DNA of 64,000 nt from Hydrogenophaga sp. (GTDB lineage Bacteria > Pseudomonadota > Gammaproteobacteria > Burkholderiales > Burkholderiaceae_C), in the NCBI RefSeq assembly GCF_011390835.1, contig NZ_JAABRQ010000003.1:154020-218019 (forward strand), read 5' to 3'. A program made the position numbers and the translations under genes. The notes under the pieces were generated by a model. It was not told the origin of the DNA. It saw nothing but the letters and a program-made list of their open reading frames with translations, and made no database searches. Below are positions 8,255 to 19,200 of the stretch, in pieces. Each line of letters begins with the position of its first letter. Positions within the stretch are counted from its first letter, which is position 1.

Positions 8255-8291
8255 AAGGCTGTCGGACCTGGTTCCGGCAGCCTTTGTTTTT
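8255..8291 (+). terminator. Hairpin with T-tract between dctP and dctQ (attenuator-like)
   Basis: AAGGCTGTCGGA and TTCCGGCAGCCTT form a 12-bp stem with one mismatch and a short loop, followed by TTTGTTTTTG. Its place inside an otherwise continuous operon suggests partial termination or 3'-end protection, giving more binding protein than membrane subunits. Confidence 0.7.
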
Positions 8292-8312
8292 GTTGGAAAA
8301 GAGGCAGATCGC

Positions 8313-8888
8313 ATGGAACTCTGGATTCGCAGGATCGATATATTGAGCAAGTCGATCGGACATGCTTTTTCGTGGTGCGTGCTGATATTGACCGCATCCA
8401 CCTGTTACGAGGTGTTCATGCGCTACGTGCTCAACAGTCCCACCGCCTGGGCTTTTGACATGAGCTACATGATGTATGGCGCTTTGTTCATGATGTCTGG
8501 CGCCTACGCTGTGTCGCGCAACTCACATGTGCGCGGCGACTTCCTCTACCGTAAATGGTCCAACCGCACGCAGGCGAAAGTCGACCTAGTCTTGTATCTG
8601 GTGTTCTATTTCCCGGCCATTTTTGCGATGGTTTTCACCGGTGGCCAGTACGCCTTCGAAAGCGCGCGAATTTTGGAGTCCAGTGTGAACAGCCCTGCCG
8701 GGGTGCCTGTGTGGCCCTTGAAGATGGTCATATTTGTTGCTGGTCTGACCTTGTTGATCGCTGGCGTGGCCGAGTTGATGCGCTGCCTGGTGTGCATCCG
8801 CACCGGTGAGTGGTTATCGCGAAGCGGCGATGTCGAAGAACTCGACAAAGTCCTGATCCAACAGCACTCCGAGAAAGCCACGTCATGA
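8313..8888 (+). CDS. dctQ: TRAP transporter small permease, DctQ family
   Basis: Inner-membrane small subunit of 191 residues with four predicted transmembrane helices (about 15-40, 50-70, 90-112 and 140-160), including the family-typical pattern of an early helix followed by YEVFMRYVLNSPTAWAFD. It partners DctM and receives substrate from DctP. Its stop codon overlaps the dctM start in ATGA, indicating translational coupling. Length agrees with the family. Confidence 0.92.
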   Translation: MELWIRRIDILSKSIGHAFSWCVLILTASTCYEVFMRYVLNSPTAWAFDMSYMMYGALFMMSGAYAVSRNSHVRGDFLYRKWSNRTQAKVDLVLYLVFYFPAIFAMVFTGGQYAFESARILESSVNSPAGVPVWPLKMVIFVAGLTLLIAGVAELMRCLVCIRTGEWLSRSGDVEELDKVLIQQHSEKATS

Positions 8889-10294
8889 GCGACCCCATCA
8901 TTGCCCTCTTCATGCTGGGCATCTTCATATTTTTCATTTTTCTGGGATTTCCCATCGCCTTCACCTTGATGGCCATGGGTATCAGCTTTGGCTTTTACGC
9001 CTACTTCACGCCCGACCAGCTGATCTGGGACAACCGCATCCTCTACCTCTTCACGCAAAACACCTTCAGCGTGATGAACAACGATGTGCTGATATCGATA
9101 CCCCTGTTCTTATTCATGGGCTACATCATCGAGCGGGCAAACATCCTGGACAAACTTTTCCTGAGCCTGCAGGTGGGTTTGCGTTTTTTGCCAGGCTCAA
9201 TGGCTGTGGCAGCCTTGGTGACATGCGCACTTTTTGCTACAGCCACCGGCATCGTGGGTGCGGTGGTGACCCTGATGGGCTTGATTGCCTTGCCGCCCAT
9301 GCTCAAGGCCGGCTATGACCAGAAGCTGGCGAGTGGCGTCATCACCGCAGGCGGCACCCTGGGCATCTTGATTCCACCCTCGATCTTGCTCATCGTGTAC
9401 GCGGCCACGGCCAGCGTCTCGGTGGTCAAGTTGTATGCCGCAGCCATCATCCCTGGCTTCACGCTGGCTGGCCTGTACCTGATCTACATCATTGTGCGCG
9501 CCACCCTGAACCCCTCTTTGTGCCCCAAACCCAAAGACGTGGATCACTACACGGTTTGGCAAAGTGCGCTGATGGTGCTCAAAGCGTTCGTGCCCTTGGC
9601 GGCGCTGATCATGGCGGTGCTGGGCTCCATTCTGTTTGGCCTGGCCACCCCAAGCGAAGCTGCAGCGATGGGCGCCCTGGGCGGTATCGTTCTGGCCGTT
9701 GTTTACCGAGCATTCACCTGGCAGCGGCTGCGCGAGTCGGTGTACCTCACGGCTCGCACTTCGGCCATGGTGTGTTTCCTGTTCGTGGGTGCAGCCACCT
9801 TTGCGTCGGTGTTCTCGTATTTGGGTGGTGAGCATGTGGTCAAGGACTTCATGCTCGCCCTGAATCTTTCTCCCGTACAGTTTCTTTTGCTGTCGCAGTT
9901 GCTGATTTTTATTCTCGGCTGGCCCCTGGAGTGGAGCGAGATCATCATCATCTTCGTGCCCATCTTCCTGCCACTGCTGCCTTTGTATGGTATCGACCCG
10001 ATCCTGTTCGGCATCCTGATAGCCATCAACCTGCAAACGTCTTTCCTGACGCCGCCGATGGCGATGTCAGCCTATTATTTGAAAGGGGTTGCACCCAAAA
10101 GTCTGCATCTGGTGACCATCTTCAAGGGGTGTCTGCCGTTTGTCGGCATGGTGCTGTTCACTCTGGCCATGACCTATGTCTACCCGGCCATGGTGACCTA
10201 TTTGCCGGATCAGTTCTTCAACCAGGCGGTGGAAATCGAAAGAGATCCCAACGATGCGTCCATCGTCAACCCTGATTTCTTCAAAGTTGATTGA
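8885..10294 (+). CDS. dctM: TRAP transporter large permease, DctM family
   Basis: Inner-membrane subunit of 469 residues with about twelve hydrophobic segments that catalyses ion-driven uptake with DctQ. The start at 8885 is the ATG overlapping the dctQ stop; an upstream frame from 8810 is inside dctQ. Family landmarks include SVMNNDVLISIPLFLFMGYIIER cut by hydrophilic loops, the GGTLGILIPPSI signature and QTSFLTPPM near the C-terminus. The stop shares a base with the next start (TGATG), so the amidase is translated from the same message. Confidence 0.93.
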   Translation: MSDPIIALFMLGIFIFFIFLGFPIAFTLMAMGISFGFYAYFTPDQLIWDNRILYLFTQNTFSVMNNDVLISIPLFLFMGYIIERANILDKLFLSLQVGLRFLPGSMAVAALVTCALFATATGIVGAVVTLMGLIALPPMLKAGYDQKLASGVITAGGTLGILIPPSILLIVYAATASVSVVKLYAAAIIPGFTLAGLYLIYIIVRATLNPSLCPKPKDVDHYTVWQSALMVLKAFVPLAALIMAVLGSILFGLATPSEAAAMGALGGIVLAVVYRAFTWQRLRESVYLTARTSAMVCFLFVGAATFASVFSYLGGEHVVKDFMLALNLSPVQFLLLSQLLIFILGWPLEWSEIIIIFVPIFLPLLPLYGIDPILFGILIAINLQTSFLTPPMAMSAYYLKGVAPKSLHLVTIFKGCLPFVGMVLFTLAMTYVYPAMVTYLPDQFFNQAVEIERDPNDASIVNPDFFKVD

Positions 10295-11646
10295 TGACTG
10301 AACGCACAAGAAACGTCTCTGAACTCACTGCTTTGGAAATCCGGGAGCATCTGCTCAGCGGTCAGGAGACGGTGGAGGAGTTCACGGCCAAACTCGGGCG
10401 CTTCGCCGATGCGGCGGACCAAGCTGTCAAGGCCTTCGCACACCGCGATGACCGCGTGGTGGCCCTGCAAGCCGACCACCTGCAGCGGGAGCGCACCGCA
10501 GGCCACCTGCCTGGACCGCTTTACGGTGTGCCAGTCGGCATCAAGGACATCATCGACACCACCGATTTCCCGACCGAGTACGGCAGCCCAATCCATGCCG
10601 GTCGCTATTCTGTGGGAGATGCCACCGTGGTGTCTCGCTTGCGTGCGGCAGGAGCAGTGATTTTCGGAAAGACGGTGACCACCGAGTTTGCGACCTCGCA
10701 ACCTGGCCCCACACGCAACCCACACAACTTGGACCACACCCCTGGCGGTTCTTCCAGCGGTTCGGCGGCCGCCGTCGCCGCGGGCATGGTGCCTGTGGCT
10801 TTGGGCACGCAGACCAACGGCTCCGTCATCCGGCCCGCTTCGTTTTGTGGGGTGTACGCGTTCAAGCCTTCGCGCGGTCTGTTACCGCGCACAGGGGTAC
10901 TTGATCAGTCGCCATCGCTCGACGAGATCGGTGTCTTCGCACGCAACCTTGAAGACATTGCAAAAATCACCGAAATCATGTCGGGCGACGATGGCCACGA
11001 TCCGGCCAGCGCACGCCAGTCGCCACGACTTCTCTACGATGTGGCGATTTCAGAGCCGCCTCTGAAGCCAAAATTCTGTTTCGTCAAAACCCCTTGGTGG
11101 GACGACGTGGAGCCCGAGGCGCGTGAGGCCTACGAGGCTTTTGTGGATCATCTGGATGATTGCGTCGAATATGTTCAGCTGCCCGATATCGTAAAAAAGG
11201 CGGCCCCCTGGCTGACCACCATCAATGAGGTCGAACTCGGCGTGTGCCTGCAGCAAGAGTGGAACCACAGCCGGGAGCTGCTGAGCGAGACCTTGCGCGC
11301 ACGGGTTGAAAAATCCATGGCCATTTCGGGCACCGAGTACCTGATCGCCAAAGACCGCATGATCCACGTCATGAGTGCGTTCGATGAGTACTTCGCCTCT
11401 TACGATGCAATTTTGTGTCCGGCAGCATTGGGCACAGCGCCGCACGGTCTGGCATCCACCGGCAACCCGATCATGCAGACCGCGTGGAGCTTTGCCGGAC
11501 TGCCCAGCGTCAATTTGCCACTGCTGAACCTGTCGAATGGATTGCCGCTGGGCGTTCAGGCGGTAGGCTCGTACCGGAATGACGGCCGGCTGCTGCGCTC
11601 CTCCCGCTGGTTGGTGTCTGAGTTTTTCAACAGGAACATGTCATGA
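10294..11646 (+). CDS. Amidase-signature family enzyme
   Basis: Cytoplasmic hydrolase of 450 residues in the amidase-signature family (GatA/AtzE-like). The Ser-cisSer-Lys catalytic triad is visible: Lys in VPVGIKDIID, and the GGSSSGSAAAVAAGM glycine-serine loop holding the cis-Ser and nucleophilic Ser (with TQTNGSVIRPASFCG following). It starts at the ATG overlapping the dctM stop and ends overlapping a 57-residue membrane protein, so it belongs to the TRAP operon. The natural substrate is unknown; context suggests it hydrolyses an amide imported by the transporter or generated from its solute. It is not the tRNA amidotransferase subunit because gatB and gatC are absent. Confidence 0.9.
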   Translation: MTERTRNVSELTALEIREHLLSGQETVEEFTAKLGRFADAADQAVKAFAHRDDRVVALQADHLQRERTAGHLPGPLYGVPVGIKDIIDTTDFPTEYGSPIHAGRYSVGDATVVSRLRAAGAVIFGKTVTTEFATSQPGPTRNPHNLDHTPGGSSSGSAAAVAAGMVPVALGTQTNGSVIRPASFCGVYAFKPSRGLLPRTGVLDQSPSLDEIGVFARNLEDIAKITEIMSGDDGHDPASARQSPRLLYDVAISEPPLKPKFCFVKTPWWDDVEPEAREAYEAFVDHLDDCVEYVQLPDIVKKAAPWLTTINEVELGVCLQQEWNHSRELLSETLRARVEKSMAISGTEYLIAKDRMIHVMSAFDEYFASYDAILCPAALGTAPHGLASTGNPIMQTAWSFAGLPSVNLPLLNLSNGLPLGVQAVGSYRNDGRLLRSSRWLVSEFFNRNMS

Positions 11647-11816
11647 AGCCACTTCAACGTGCCACGGGCCTCATTGGTCTGATCTTGATGGCCGCATTTC
11701 TGGTGCCCTACATCATGAAGCTGCCGCAACTCGACATCACCATCATTCTGCTGGGAGGCTTGGCTTTGGCGGTCTATGATTACCTTTCAAGCGGCAAGGA
11801 TGAAGAGTCTCGCTGA
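11643..11816 (+). CDS. Small two-helix membrane protein at the end of the TRAP operon
   Basis: A 57-residue reading frame whose ATG overlaps the amidase stop (ATGA at 11643-11646). Two hydrophobic segments (residues 8-25, TGLIGLILMAAFLVPYIM, and 31-45, DITIILLGGLALAVY) are separated by a short polar turn, with a charged C-terminal tail (SSGKDEESR). It has coding-like codon choice and perfect coupling, so it is likely real. Unknown function; it might be an accessory subunit of the TRAP complex. No homologue is recognised from memory. Confidence 0.72.
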   Translation: MKPLQRATGLIGLILMAAFLVPYIMKLPQLDITIILLGGLALAVYDYLSSGKDEESR

Positions 11817-11818
11817 TT

Positions 11819-11832
11819 TCACCGATCGGTGA
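11819..11832. promoter_or_regulatory. Perfect 14-bp palindrome after the TRAP operon
   Basis: TCACCGATCGGTGA is a perfect palindrome three bases after the stop of the 57-residue protein. It lacks a T-tract, so it is either a weak stem stabilising the message or an operator for the downstream ppk2-icmF unit. Function is undetermined. Confidence 0.35.
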
Positions 11833-11920
11833 TTGGAGCCGCCCGCGCGGCAATACGACATAGGGGCTGTTGGCTCCACCACCTTTGGCAAGGTCACAAA
11901 GGAGGAGAAAAGCGCTACTA

Positions 11921-11942
11921 TTGACGTTTACGTAAACGTCAA
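11921..11942. promoter_or_regulatory. Perfect 22-bp palindrome upstream of ppk2-icmF
   Basis: TTGACGTTTAC followed immediately by its exact reverse complement forms a 22-bp perfect palindrome ending 45 bp before the ppk2 start. The ACGTnnACGT-like core resembles sites described for MerR-family LiuR regulators of branched-chain amino acid degradation in proteobacteria, which would fit the isobutyryl-CoA mutase gene downstream. The TTGACG end could also overlap a -35 element, consistent with repression. Regulator identity is an inference. Confidence 0.6.
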
Positions 11943-11987
11943 TTGGCGACGCGCCTGATGGGGTGCATCGCAGCAACAAGGAACGCC

Positions 11988-12887
<900 letters not shown>

Positions 12888-12914
12888 CCCCTTTCTCGAT
12901 TCACGGATGTCACC

Positions 12915-15900
12915 ATGACCCAGCTCTCAGCCGACTACCAGGCCCTGGCCAACTACCGCCCTACCCACAAAGTGCGTTTCGTCACCGCAGCCAGTCTGTT
13001 TGATGGTCACGACGCTGCCATCAACATCATGCGGCGCATCTTGCAAGGCATGGGTGCCGAAGTGATCCACCTGGGCCACAACCGCTCGGTGGACGACGTG
13101 GTCACGGCTGCCCTGCAGGAAGACGTGCAAGGCATTGCGATCAGCTCCTACCAGGGCGGCCATGTGGAGTACTTCAAGTACATGGTCGACCTGCTGCGCG
13201 AGCGCGGTGGCCAGCACATTCAGGTCTTCGGCGGTGGCGGTGGCGTGATCGTGCCAGCCGAAATCCGCGAGCTGCAGGACTACGGCGTGGCCCGCATCTA
13301 CAGTCCCGAAGACGGCCAGCGCATGGGGCTGGCCGGCATGATTGGCGAGATGGTGATGCGCTGCGACCGCGACATCAGCGACCACGCCCCCTCCGAACTC
13401 GCAGCCATCCAGGGCCATGGCGAGATGCCCTGGCGCGCGCTGGCCCAGCTGATCACCGCCATCGAAAACGCTCAGGCGCAGCCAGCGCTGATGGACACCT
13501 TGCGGACCCACGCGGCAGGTATCCAGACCCCGGTGCTCGGCATCACCGGCACCGGCGGTGCAGGCAAATCGTCGCTGACCGACGAACTGATCCGTCGCTT
13601 GCGGCTGGACCAGGACGATGCGCTGCGCATCGCCGTGATTTCCATCGACCCCTCGCGCCGCAAGAGCGGCGGCGCCCTGCTGGGCGACCGCATCCGCATG
13701 AACGCCATCACGCCCTGGCAACAGGGCCCGAGGGTCTACATGCGCAGCCTCGCCACGCGAGACACCAGCAGCGAGATCAGCGCCTCCTTGCCAGACGTGC
13801 TGGCAGCCTGCAAGGTGGCCGGCTTTGACCTCATCGTGGTGGAGACTTCGGGCATTGGCCAGGGCGACGCCGCCATCGTGCCGCATGTGGACATCCCCAT
13901 GTACGTGATGACGCCCGAGTTCGGCGCGGCCAGCCAGCTGGAGAAGATCGACATGCTCGACTTCGCCGAGTTTGTCGCCATCAACAAATTCGACCGCAAA
14001 GGGGCGCTGGATGCCCTGCGCGATGTGGCCAAGCAGGTGCAGCGCAACCGCGAAGCCTTCACCGTGATGCCCGACACCATGCCCGTATTCGGTACCATGG
14101 CCGCGCGCTTCAACGACGACGGCGTGACCGCGCTCTACCAGGCGATCAAGGTGCGGCTGCAGGCGCTTGGACTTCCCCTGACCGCGGAGCGGCTGCCAGC
14201 GGTCAAGGTGCGCCACAGCACCAACCAGACCCCCATCGTGCCGCCTGCACGCACCCGCTACCTGGCCGAGATTTCGGACACGGTTCGCGGCTACAAGCGG
14301 CGCGCCCGCGCGCAGGCCCAGCTGGCGCGCGAGATCCAGCAGCTGCGCGAAGCCGCGCGCATGCTCGCGGTCGACAAGCCGAACCGGCCCAAGGCCTCGG
14401 AAGCGGCGATCGACCTGGCCCAGGAACGCGAACTGCAGCAGGACAACGACGCGCGCAAACTGCTGACCCAGTGGCCCGACATGCAAAAGGCCTACGCCGG
14501 CGACGAGTACGTGGTGAAGATCCGCGACAAAGAGATCCGCACCGCACTGACAACGAAATCGCTCTCAGGCACCGTGATCCGCAAGGTGGCACTGCCGCAG
14601 TTTGAGGACCACGGTGAAATCCTCAAGTGGCTGATGCTAGACAACGTGCCGGGCAGTTACCCCTACACCGCGGGCACCTTCGCCTTCAAGCGCGAAGGCG
14701 AGGACCCGACCCGCATGTTTGCCGGTGAAGGCGACGCCTTCCGCACCAACAAGCGCTTCAAGCTGCTCAGCGAAGGCCTTCCAGCCAAACGCCTGTCCAC
14801 TGCTTTCGACTCGGTCACGCTCTACGGCAACGACCCCGACCGACGACCGGACATCTACGGCAAGGTGGGCAACTCGGGCGTGTCGATCGCAACGCTTGAC
14901 GACATGAAGGTGCTCTACGGGGGTTTCGACCTCTGCCACCCGGCCACCTCGGTCTCCATGACCATCAACGGTCCGGCGCCCAGCATCCTGGCCATGTTCA
15001 TGAACACCGCCATCGATCAGAACATCGACAAGTTCAAGACCGATAACGGTCGTGAGCCCACCGACACCGAAGCACAGAAGATCAAGGAATGGGTGTTGGC
15101 CAATGTGCGCGGCACGGTACAGGCCGACATCCTGAAAGAAGACCAGGGCCAGAACACCTGCATCTTCAGCACAGAGTTCTCACTCAAGGTCATGGGCGAC
15201 ATCGCCGAGTACTTCGTGCACCACGATGTGCGCAATTTCTACTCGGTCTCGATCAGTGGCTATCACATCGCCGAAGCCGGAGCCAATCCGCTCAGCCAGC
15301 TCGCGTTCACGCTCAGCAACGGCTTCACCTTTGTGGAGGCCTACCTGGCGCGCGGAATGCACATCGACGACTTTGCGCCCAACCTGTCCTTCTTCTTCAG
15401 CAACGGCATGGACCCAGAGTACACCGTGCTCGGCCGCGTAGCGCGCCGCATCTGGGCGGTGGCCATGAAAGAGAAGTACGGTGCCAACGAGCGCAGCCAG
15501 AAGCTCAAGTACCACGTGCAGACCAGCGGGCGCAGCCTGCACGCACAAGAGATCCAGTTCAACGACATCCGCACCACGCTGCAGGCGCTGATTGCCATTT
15601 ACGACAACTGCAACAGCCTGCACACCAACGCGTTTGACGAGGCCATCACCACACCGACCGAAGACTCGGTTCGCCGCGCTATGGCGATCCAGCTCATCAT
15701 CAACCGCGAATGGGGACTGGCCAAGAATGAGAACCCCAACCAGGGTGCTTTCATCATCGAGGAGCTCACCGAGCTGGTGGAAGAAGCGGTGCTGGCCGAG
15801 TTCGAAAAGATCGCTGACCGCGGTGGCGTGCTGGGTGCGATGGAAACCGGCTACCAGCGCGGCAAGATCCAGGACGAGTCCATGCACTACGAGATGCTGA

Positions 15901-16208
15901 AGCACACCGGCGAATACCCCATCGTCGGTGTCAACACCTTCCGCAATCCCCACGGCGACCTGACGCCCGAGACCCTGGAGTTGGCGCGCTCGACCGACGA
16001 AGAAAAGCAAAGCCAGTTGAAGCGACTGGCCGACTTCCACGCCACCCATGCCCAGGCGGCGCCGGCCATGCTCGAACGCCTGAAGCAGGCAGTGATCCAC
16101 AACCACAATGTGTTCGAAGTGCTGATGGAGGCGGTGCGGGTGTGCTCGCTGGGCCAGATCACCAGCGCATTGTTCGAGGTGGGCGGGCAGTACCGACGCA
16201 ATATGTGA
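12915..16208 (+). CDS. icmF: Fused isobutyryl-CoA mutase (IcmF)
   Basis: A 1097-residue adenosylcobalamin-dependent enzyme that interconverts isobutyryl-CoA and n-butyryl-CoA. Domain order: B12-binding domain with the DGHDAA motif (Asp30, His32) at 1-150; MeaB-type G-protein chaperone with P-loop GTGGAGKSS at about 211-219, [15 protein letters not shown] and NKFDRKG; linker; then the mutase TIM barrel from about 575 ([29 protein letters not shown]). Phe in GTFAF replaces the Tyr of methylmalonyl-CoA mutase, which supports isobutyryl-CoA specificity. Full length for IcmF. It likely forms an operon with ppk2. Confidence 0.96.
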   Translation: MTQLSADYQALANYRPTHKVRFVTAASLFDGHDAAINIMRRILQGMGAEVIHLGHNRSVDDVVTAALQEDVQGIAISSYQGGHVEYFKYMVDLLRERGGQHIQVFGGGGGVIVPAEIRELQDYGVARIYSPEDGQRMGLAGMIGEMVMRCDRDISDHAPSELAAIQGHGEMPWRALAQLITAIENAQAQPALMDTLRTHAAGIQTPVLGITGTGGAGKSSLTDELIRRLRLDQDDALRIAVISIDPSRRKSGGALLGDRIRMNAITPWQQGPRVYMRSLATRDTSSEISASLPDVLAACKVAGFDLIVVETSGIGQGDAAIVPHVDIPMYVMTPEFGAASQLEKIDMLDFAEFVAINKFDRKGALDALRDVAKQVQRNREAFTVMPDTMPVFGTMAARFNDDGVTALYQAIKVRLQALGLPLTAERLPAVKVRHSTNQTPIVPPARTRYLAEISDTVRGYKRRARAQAQLAREIQQLREAARMLAVDKPNRPKASEAAIDLAQERELQQDNDARKLLTQWPDMQKAYAGDEYVVKIRDKEIRTALTTKSLSGTVIRKVALPQFEDHGEILKWLMLDNVPGSYPYTAGTFAFKREGEDPTRMFAGEGDAFRTNKRFKLLSEGLPAKRLSTAFDSVTLYGNDPDRRPDIYGKVGNSGVSIATLDDMKVLYGGFDLCHPATSVSMTINGPAPSILAMFMNTAIDQNIDKFKTDNGREPTDTEAQKIKEWVLANVRGTVQADILKEDQGQNTCIFSTEFSLKVMGDIAEYFVHHDVRNFYSVSISGYHIAEAGANPLSQLAFTLSNGFTFVEAYLARGMHIDDFAPNLSFFFSNGMDPEYTVLGRVARRIWAVAMKEKYGANERSQKLKYHVQTSGRSLHAQEIQFNDIRTTLQALIAIYDNCNSLHTNAFDEAITTPTEDSVRRAMAIQLIINREWGLAKNENPNQGAFIIEELTELVEEAVLAEFEKIADRGGVLGAMETGYQRGKIQDESMHYEMLKHTGEYPIVGVNTFRNPHGDLTPETLELARSTDEEKQSQLKRLADFHATHAQAAPAMLERLKQAVIHNHNVFEVLMEAVRVCSLGQITSALFEVGGQYRRNM

Positions 16209-16287
16209 GCCTCAGTCCGCGCAGGGTTCAAGTTGGCGATGAAGGCGCCGAGACGGCTTACACTGGCGTTCACCATTTCGATCACCC

Positions 16288-19200
16288 ATGCCCTCTCCTG
16301 ACTCCGCACCGCTCCCAACGGCTCAGGACCTGCCCGCATCGGATGTTTCGTCGCCTTTGAGACGAACCCAGCGCCGCTTGCTGGCATTTGCCACGGCAGG
16401 TTGTATCCTGGTCCTGCTGGGAGGTACCGCCGCCTTCCTCTGGAATGCGCGGGAACAAGTCTTGGATCAGGCGGAGCTTCTTGCCACCGAGCGCAGCGAG
16501 CGACTGGCAGAGGGCCTGGAGCAGGCACTCAGACTTGCAAGTGCCGTTATCAGGTCTGTCGATGACCAGATCGAATCTGCATCCGGTCAACCGTTTGAGG
16601 CCCCACCGGCGCAGGAGGCAAAGCGTCAAGCCGATTTGCTCGCCGCACTTCCGTTGCCATTCCATCTCTATGCTGTCGGACCGCAGGATCGAAAGATCGC
16701 GCTGGTGGGTGAGTCAGGCCCTCTGACCTTGCAGGCGACGCCTTCCCACCTGAGGCGGCTCAACCTGATCGCCGATCGTTGGGGCATCGGGGATACCGAA
16801 GGCAGCCCGGGGCAGCGTGTCTTACCGCTGCGCTGGCGGGCTGTGCCCAACCTGCAGGGAATCGAGGGCTACGGCGTGGACCTGGATTTCGAGGCCTTGC
16901 AGCGCTGGCTGGAGCGCGAGCGCCGCGACCCCGAAGATCACGCGGTCCTGTTCCGGCTCAATCAGGATGGCACCGCCACTCTGCTGGCACTCGCCCCCCT
17001 GATCGACAGTCAGCTCGGCATCAGGCTCGCGCCCGAGTGGGTGGCGCAGGCGCGGCTCAGCGCGACCGGTGCCGTGGGCCTGCATAGCCCGCTGGACGGT
17101 CATTCCCGCCGCGTTGCGTTCCATCGGCTCGACGGGCCAGCCGACCAGCTGGTCATCGTGTACGGCGTTTCTACCGCCGGCGCACTGGTGAACTGGAGAG
17201 TACAAATGGTCTATCTGGCGGGTCTGGCCCTGTTGCTGGCTGCCAGCATGGGCGCTGGCGGCTGGCGCCTGGACCGCTCGTTGCGTGAGCTGACCGACAG
17301 CAAGCGAAGGTTCGAGCTGGCGCTGCAGTCGGGCCATGTGTGGGACTGGGACATCGCTGAGGGTGCCCTGCGTTACGCGCCCGGCTTCCTGCAAAACTTG
17401 GGCGTGCCACCAACCCCACCCGACCGGCTCACGACCAAGCTCTACCAGCTCATGCTCCCCGAAGACGCGATCCGCGTGAAGGCTGCACTGCGTGACCACG
17501 TCGTGCACCACAAGCCCTATGCCATCACATTCCGCCTGCTCGACAGCGCGGGCGAGTTGCGATGGTTCGAAACCCAGGGCCAGGCATTCTGGGACCGCAA
17601 CGGGATCGCCACGTACATGGCGGGCACCACCTTCGAGATTACACAGCGCCTGCAGCTGGAAGAATCCCAGCGCCAGACCCTGCAGCGGCTGGACACCGTC
17701 GCCAACGCGTCGCCCGTGCTGTTCTGGACCGCCGATCTCCTGGGGCAACGCGACTGGGTGAACCAGCGCTGGCTCACCTTCAGGGGGCATAGCCTGGAGC
17801 AGGAACTGGGGGATGGCTGGATGGACGGCATCCACCCGGACGACCTGGAGCGGCGCCGAACCGCCACGCCGCCCGATCCGCAAGAACAAGCCTCTTGCGC
17901 AATGGAATACCGGCTGCGCCACCACGACGGCAGCTACCGCTGGGTGGTGGACCAATGGCTGCCGCGCTTCGACGCCGATCAGCAGCCAATTGGCTACATC
18001 GGCTCGTGTGTGGACGTGACCGAGCTCAAGCAGGCCGAGGCCGAAGCGCGGCAACGTGGCGCCATGCTCGAACGGGTGTTCGATGTGCTGCAGGACATGC
18101 TGTTCGTGGTGGATGCCGAGGGCCGTTTTCTGCACTACCAGGGTGCCGCCGATGCCAAGCTGTATGCACCCGCAGAGCGGTTCCTCGGCCGCGTCATCGA
18201 CGAGGTCATGCCCGGCGAGCTGGCCAGTTTGCTCAGGCGCGAAATGGCACAGGCCAAGAATGGCCAACTGCGCGATTTTGACTACAGCATGGATCTGCCT
18301 GGCGGGCGTCACCATTTCAACGCCCGGTTGGCTTACTTGACCGAGGGCAACCAGTACATGGTGGTGGCCCGCGACATCACCGAGCGCGAAACCCTCAAGG
18401 AACAGCGCGAGCGTCTGCAGCAGTTCCTGATCCTGCAGCTGCGCCTGGCGAGCCAGTTCATCAACCACCCGCTGGACACCATCGACAAGGAGATCGACCG
18501 AGCGCTGGGCGAAATCGGCGAATTCGTGCGGGCCGACCGCGCCTACATCTTCGCCTACGACATGCAGGCGAATACCGCCTCCAACACGCACGAGTGGTGC
18601 GCACCAGGCATCGAGCCGGCGATCGAGCAACTGCAAGACCTGAGCATGGACCTGATTCCTGACTGGGTAGCGGCGCATACGCAAAAGAGGGCGCTCTGGG
18701 TGGACGATGTGCAAGCCCTGCCCCAAGGCAACCTGCGGGCCATCCTGGAACCCCAGTCGATCTGCAGCCTGATCACGCTGCCCATGAACTCGACACAGGG
18801 GCTGCTAGGTTTCGTGGGCTTTGACTCGGTGCGTGCAACGCATGTCTACGATCAGGAAGAAATCAGCCTGCTGCATCTGTTCGCGCAGATGCTGGTCAAC
18901 GTGCAGGAGCGCAAGCAGGCTGAGGCGCGTCTCCACGAACTCGCCGCCGAACTGGAAATTCGGGTCCAGGACCGCACCCGACAATTGGGCACCAGCGTCA
19001 AGCGACTCAGCCAGGCCAACCGAGAACTCGAATCGTTCGCCTACTCAGTCTCCCACGACCTGAAATCACCCCTGCGCAGCATGGAGGGGTTTGCCAGCCT
19101 GCTTGTGCAGGAACACGACGATCAGCTGGGCGACGAGGCGCGCGACTACCTGCAGCGCATCCAGGCCGCCACCCGGCACATGGGGCGCTTGATCAACGAC

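Noticed and set aside
9197..10036. A 279-residue frame opposite dctM
   Set aside because: Antisense of a transporter gene with clear DctM homology; Gln/His-rich composition.
12927..14486. A 519-residue open frame antisense to icmF
   Set aside because: Reads as His- and Gly-rich antisense translation of the high-GC icmF gene, no ribosome binding site or domain.
16822..18726. A 634-residue frame antisense to the large kinase
   Set aside because: Shadow of the kinase gene in a high-GC genome; no recognisable protein.
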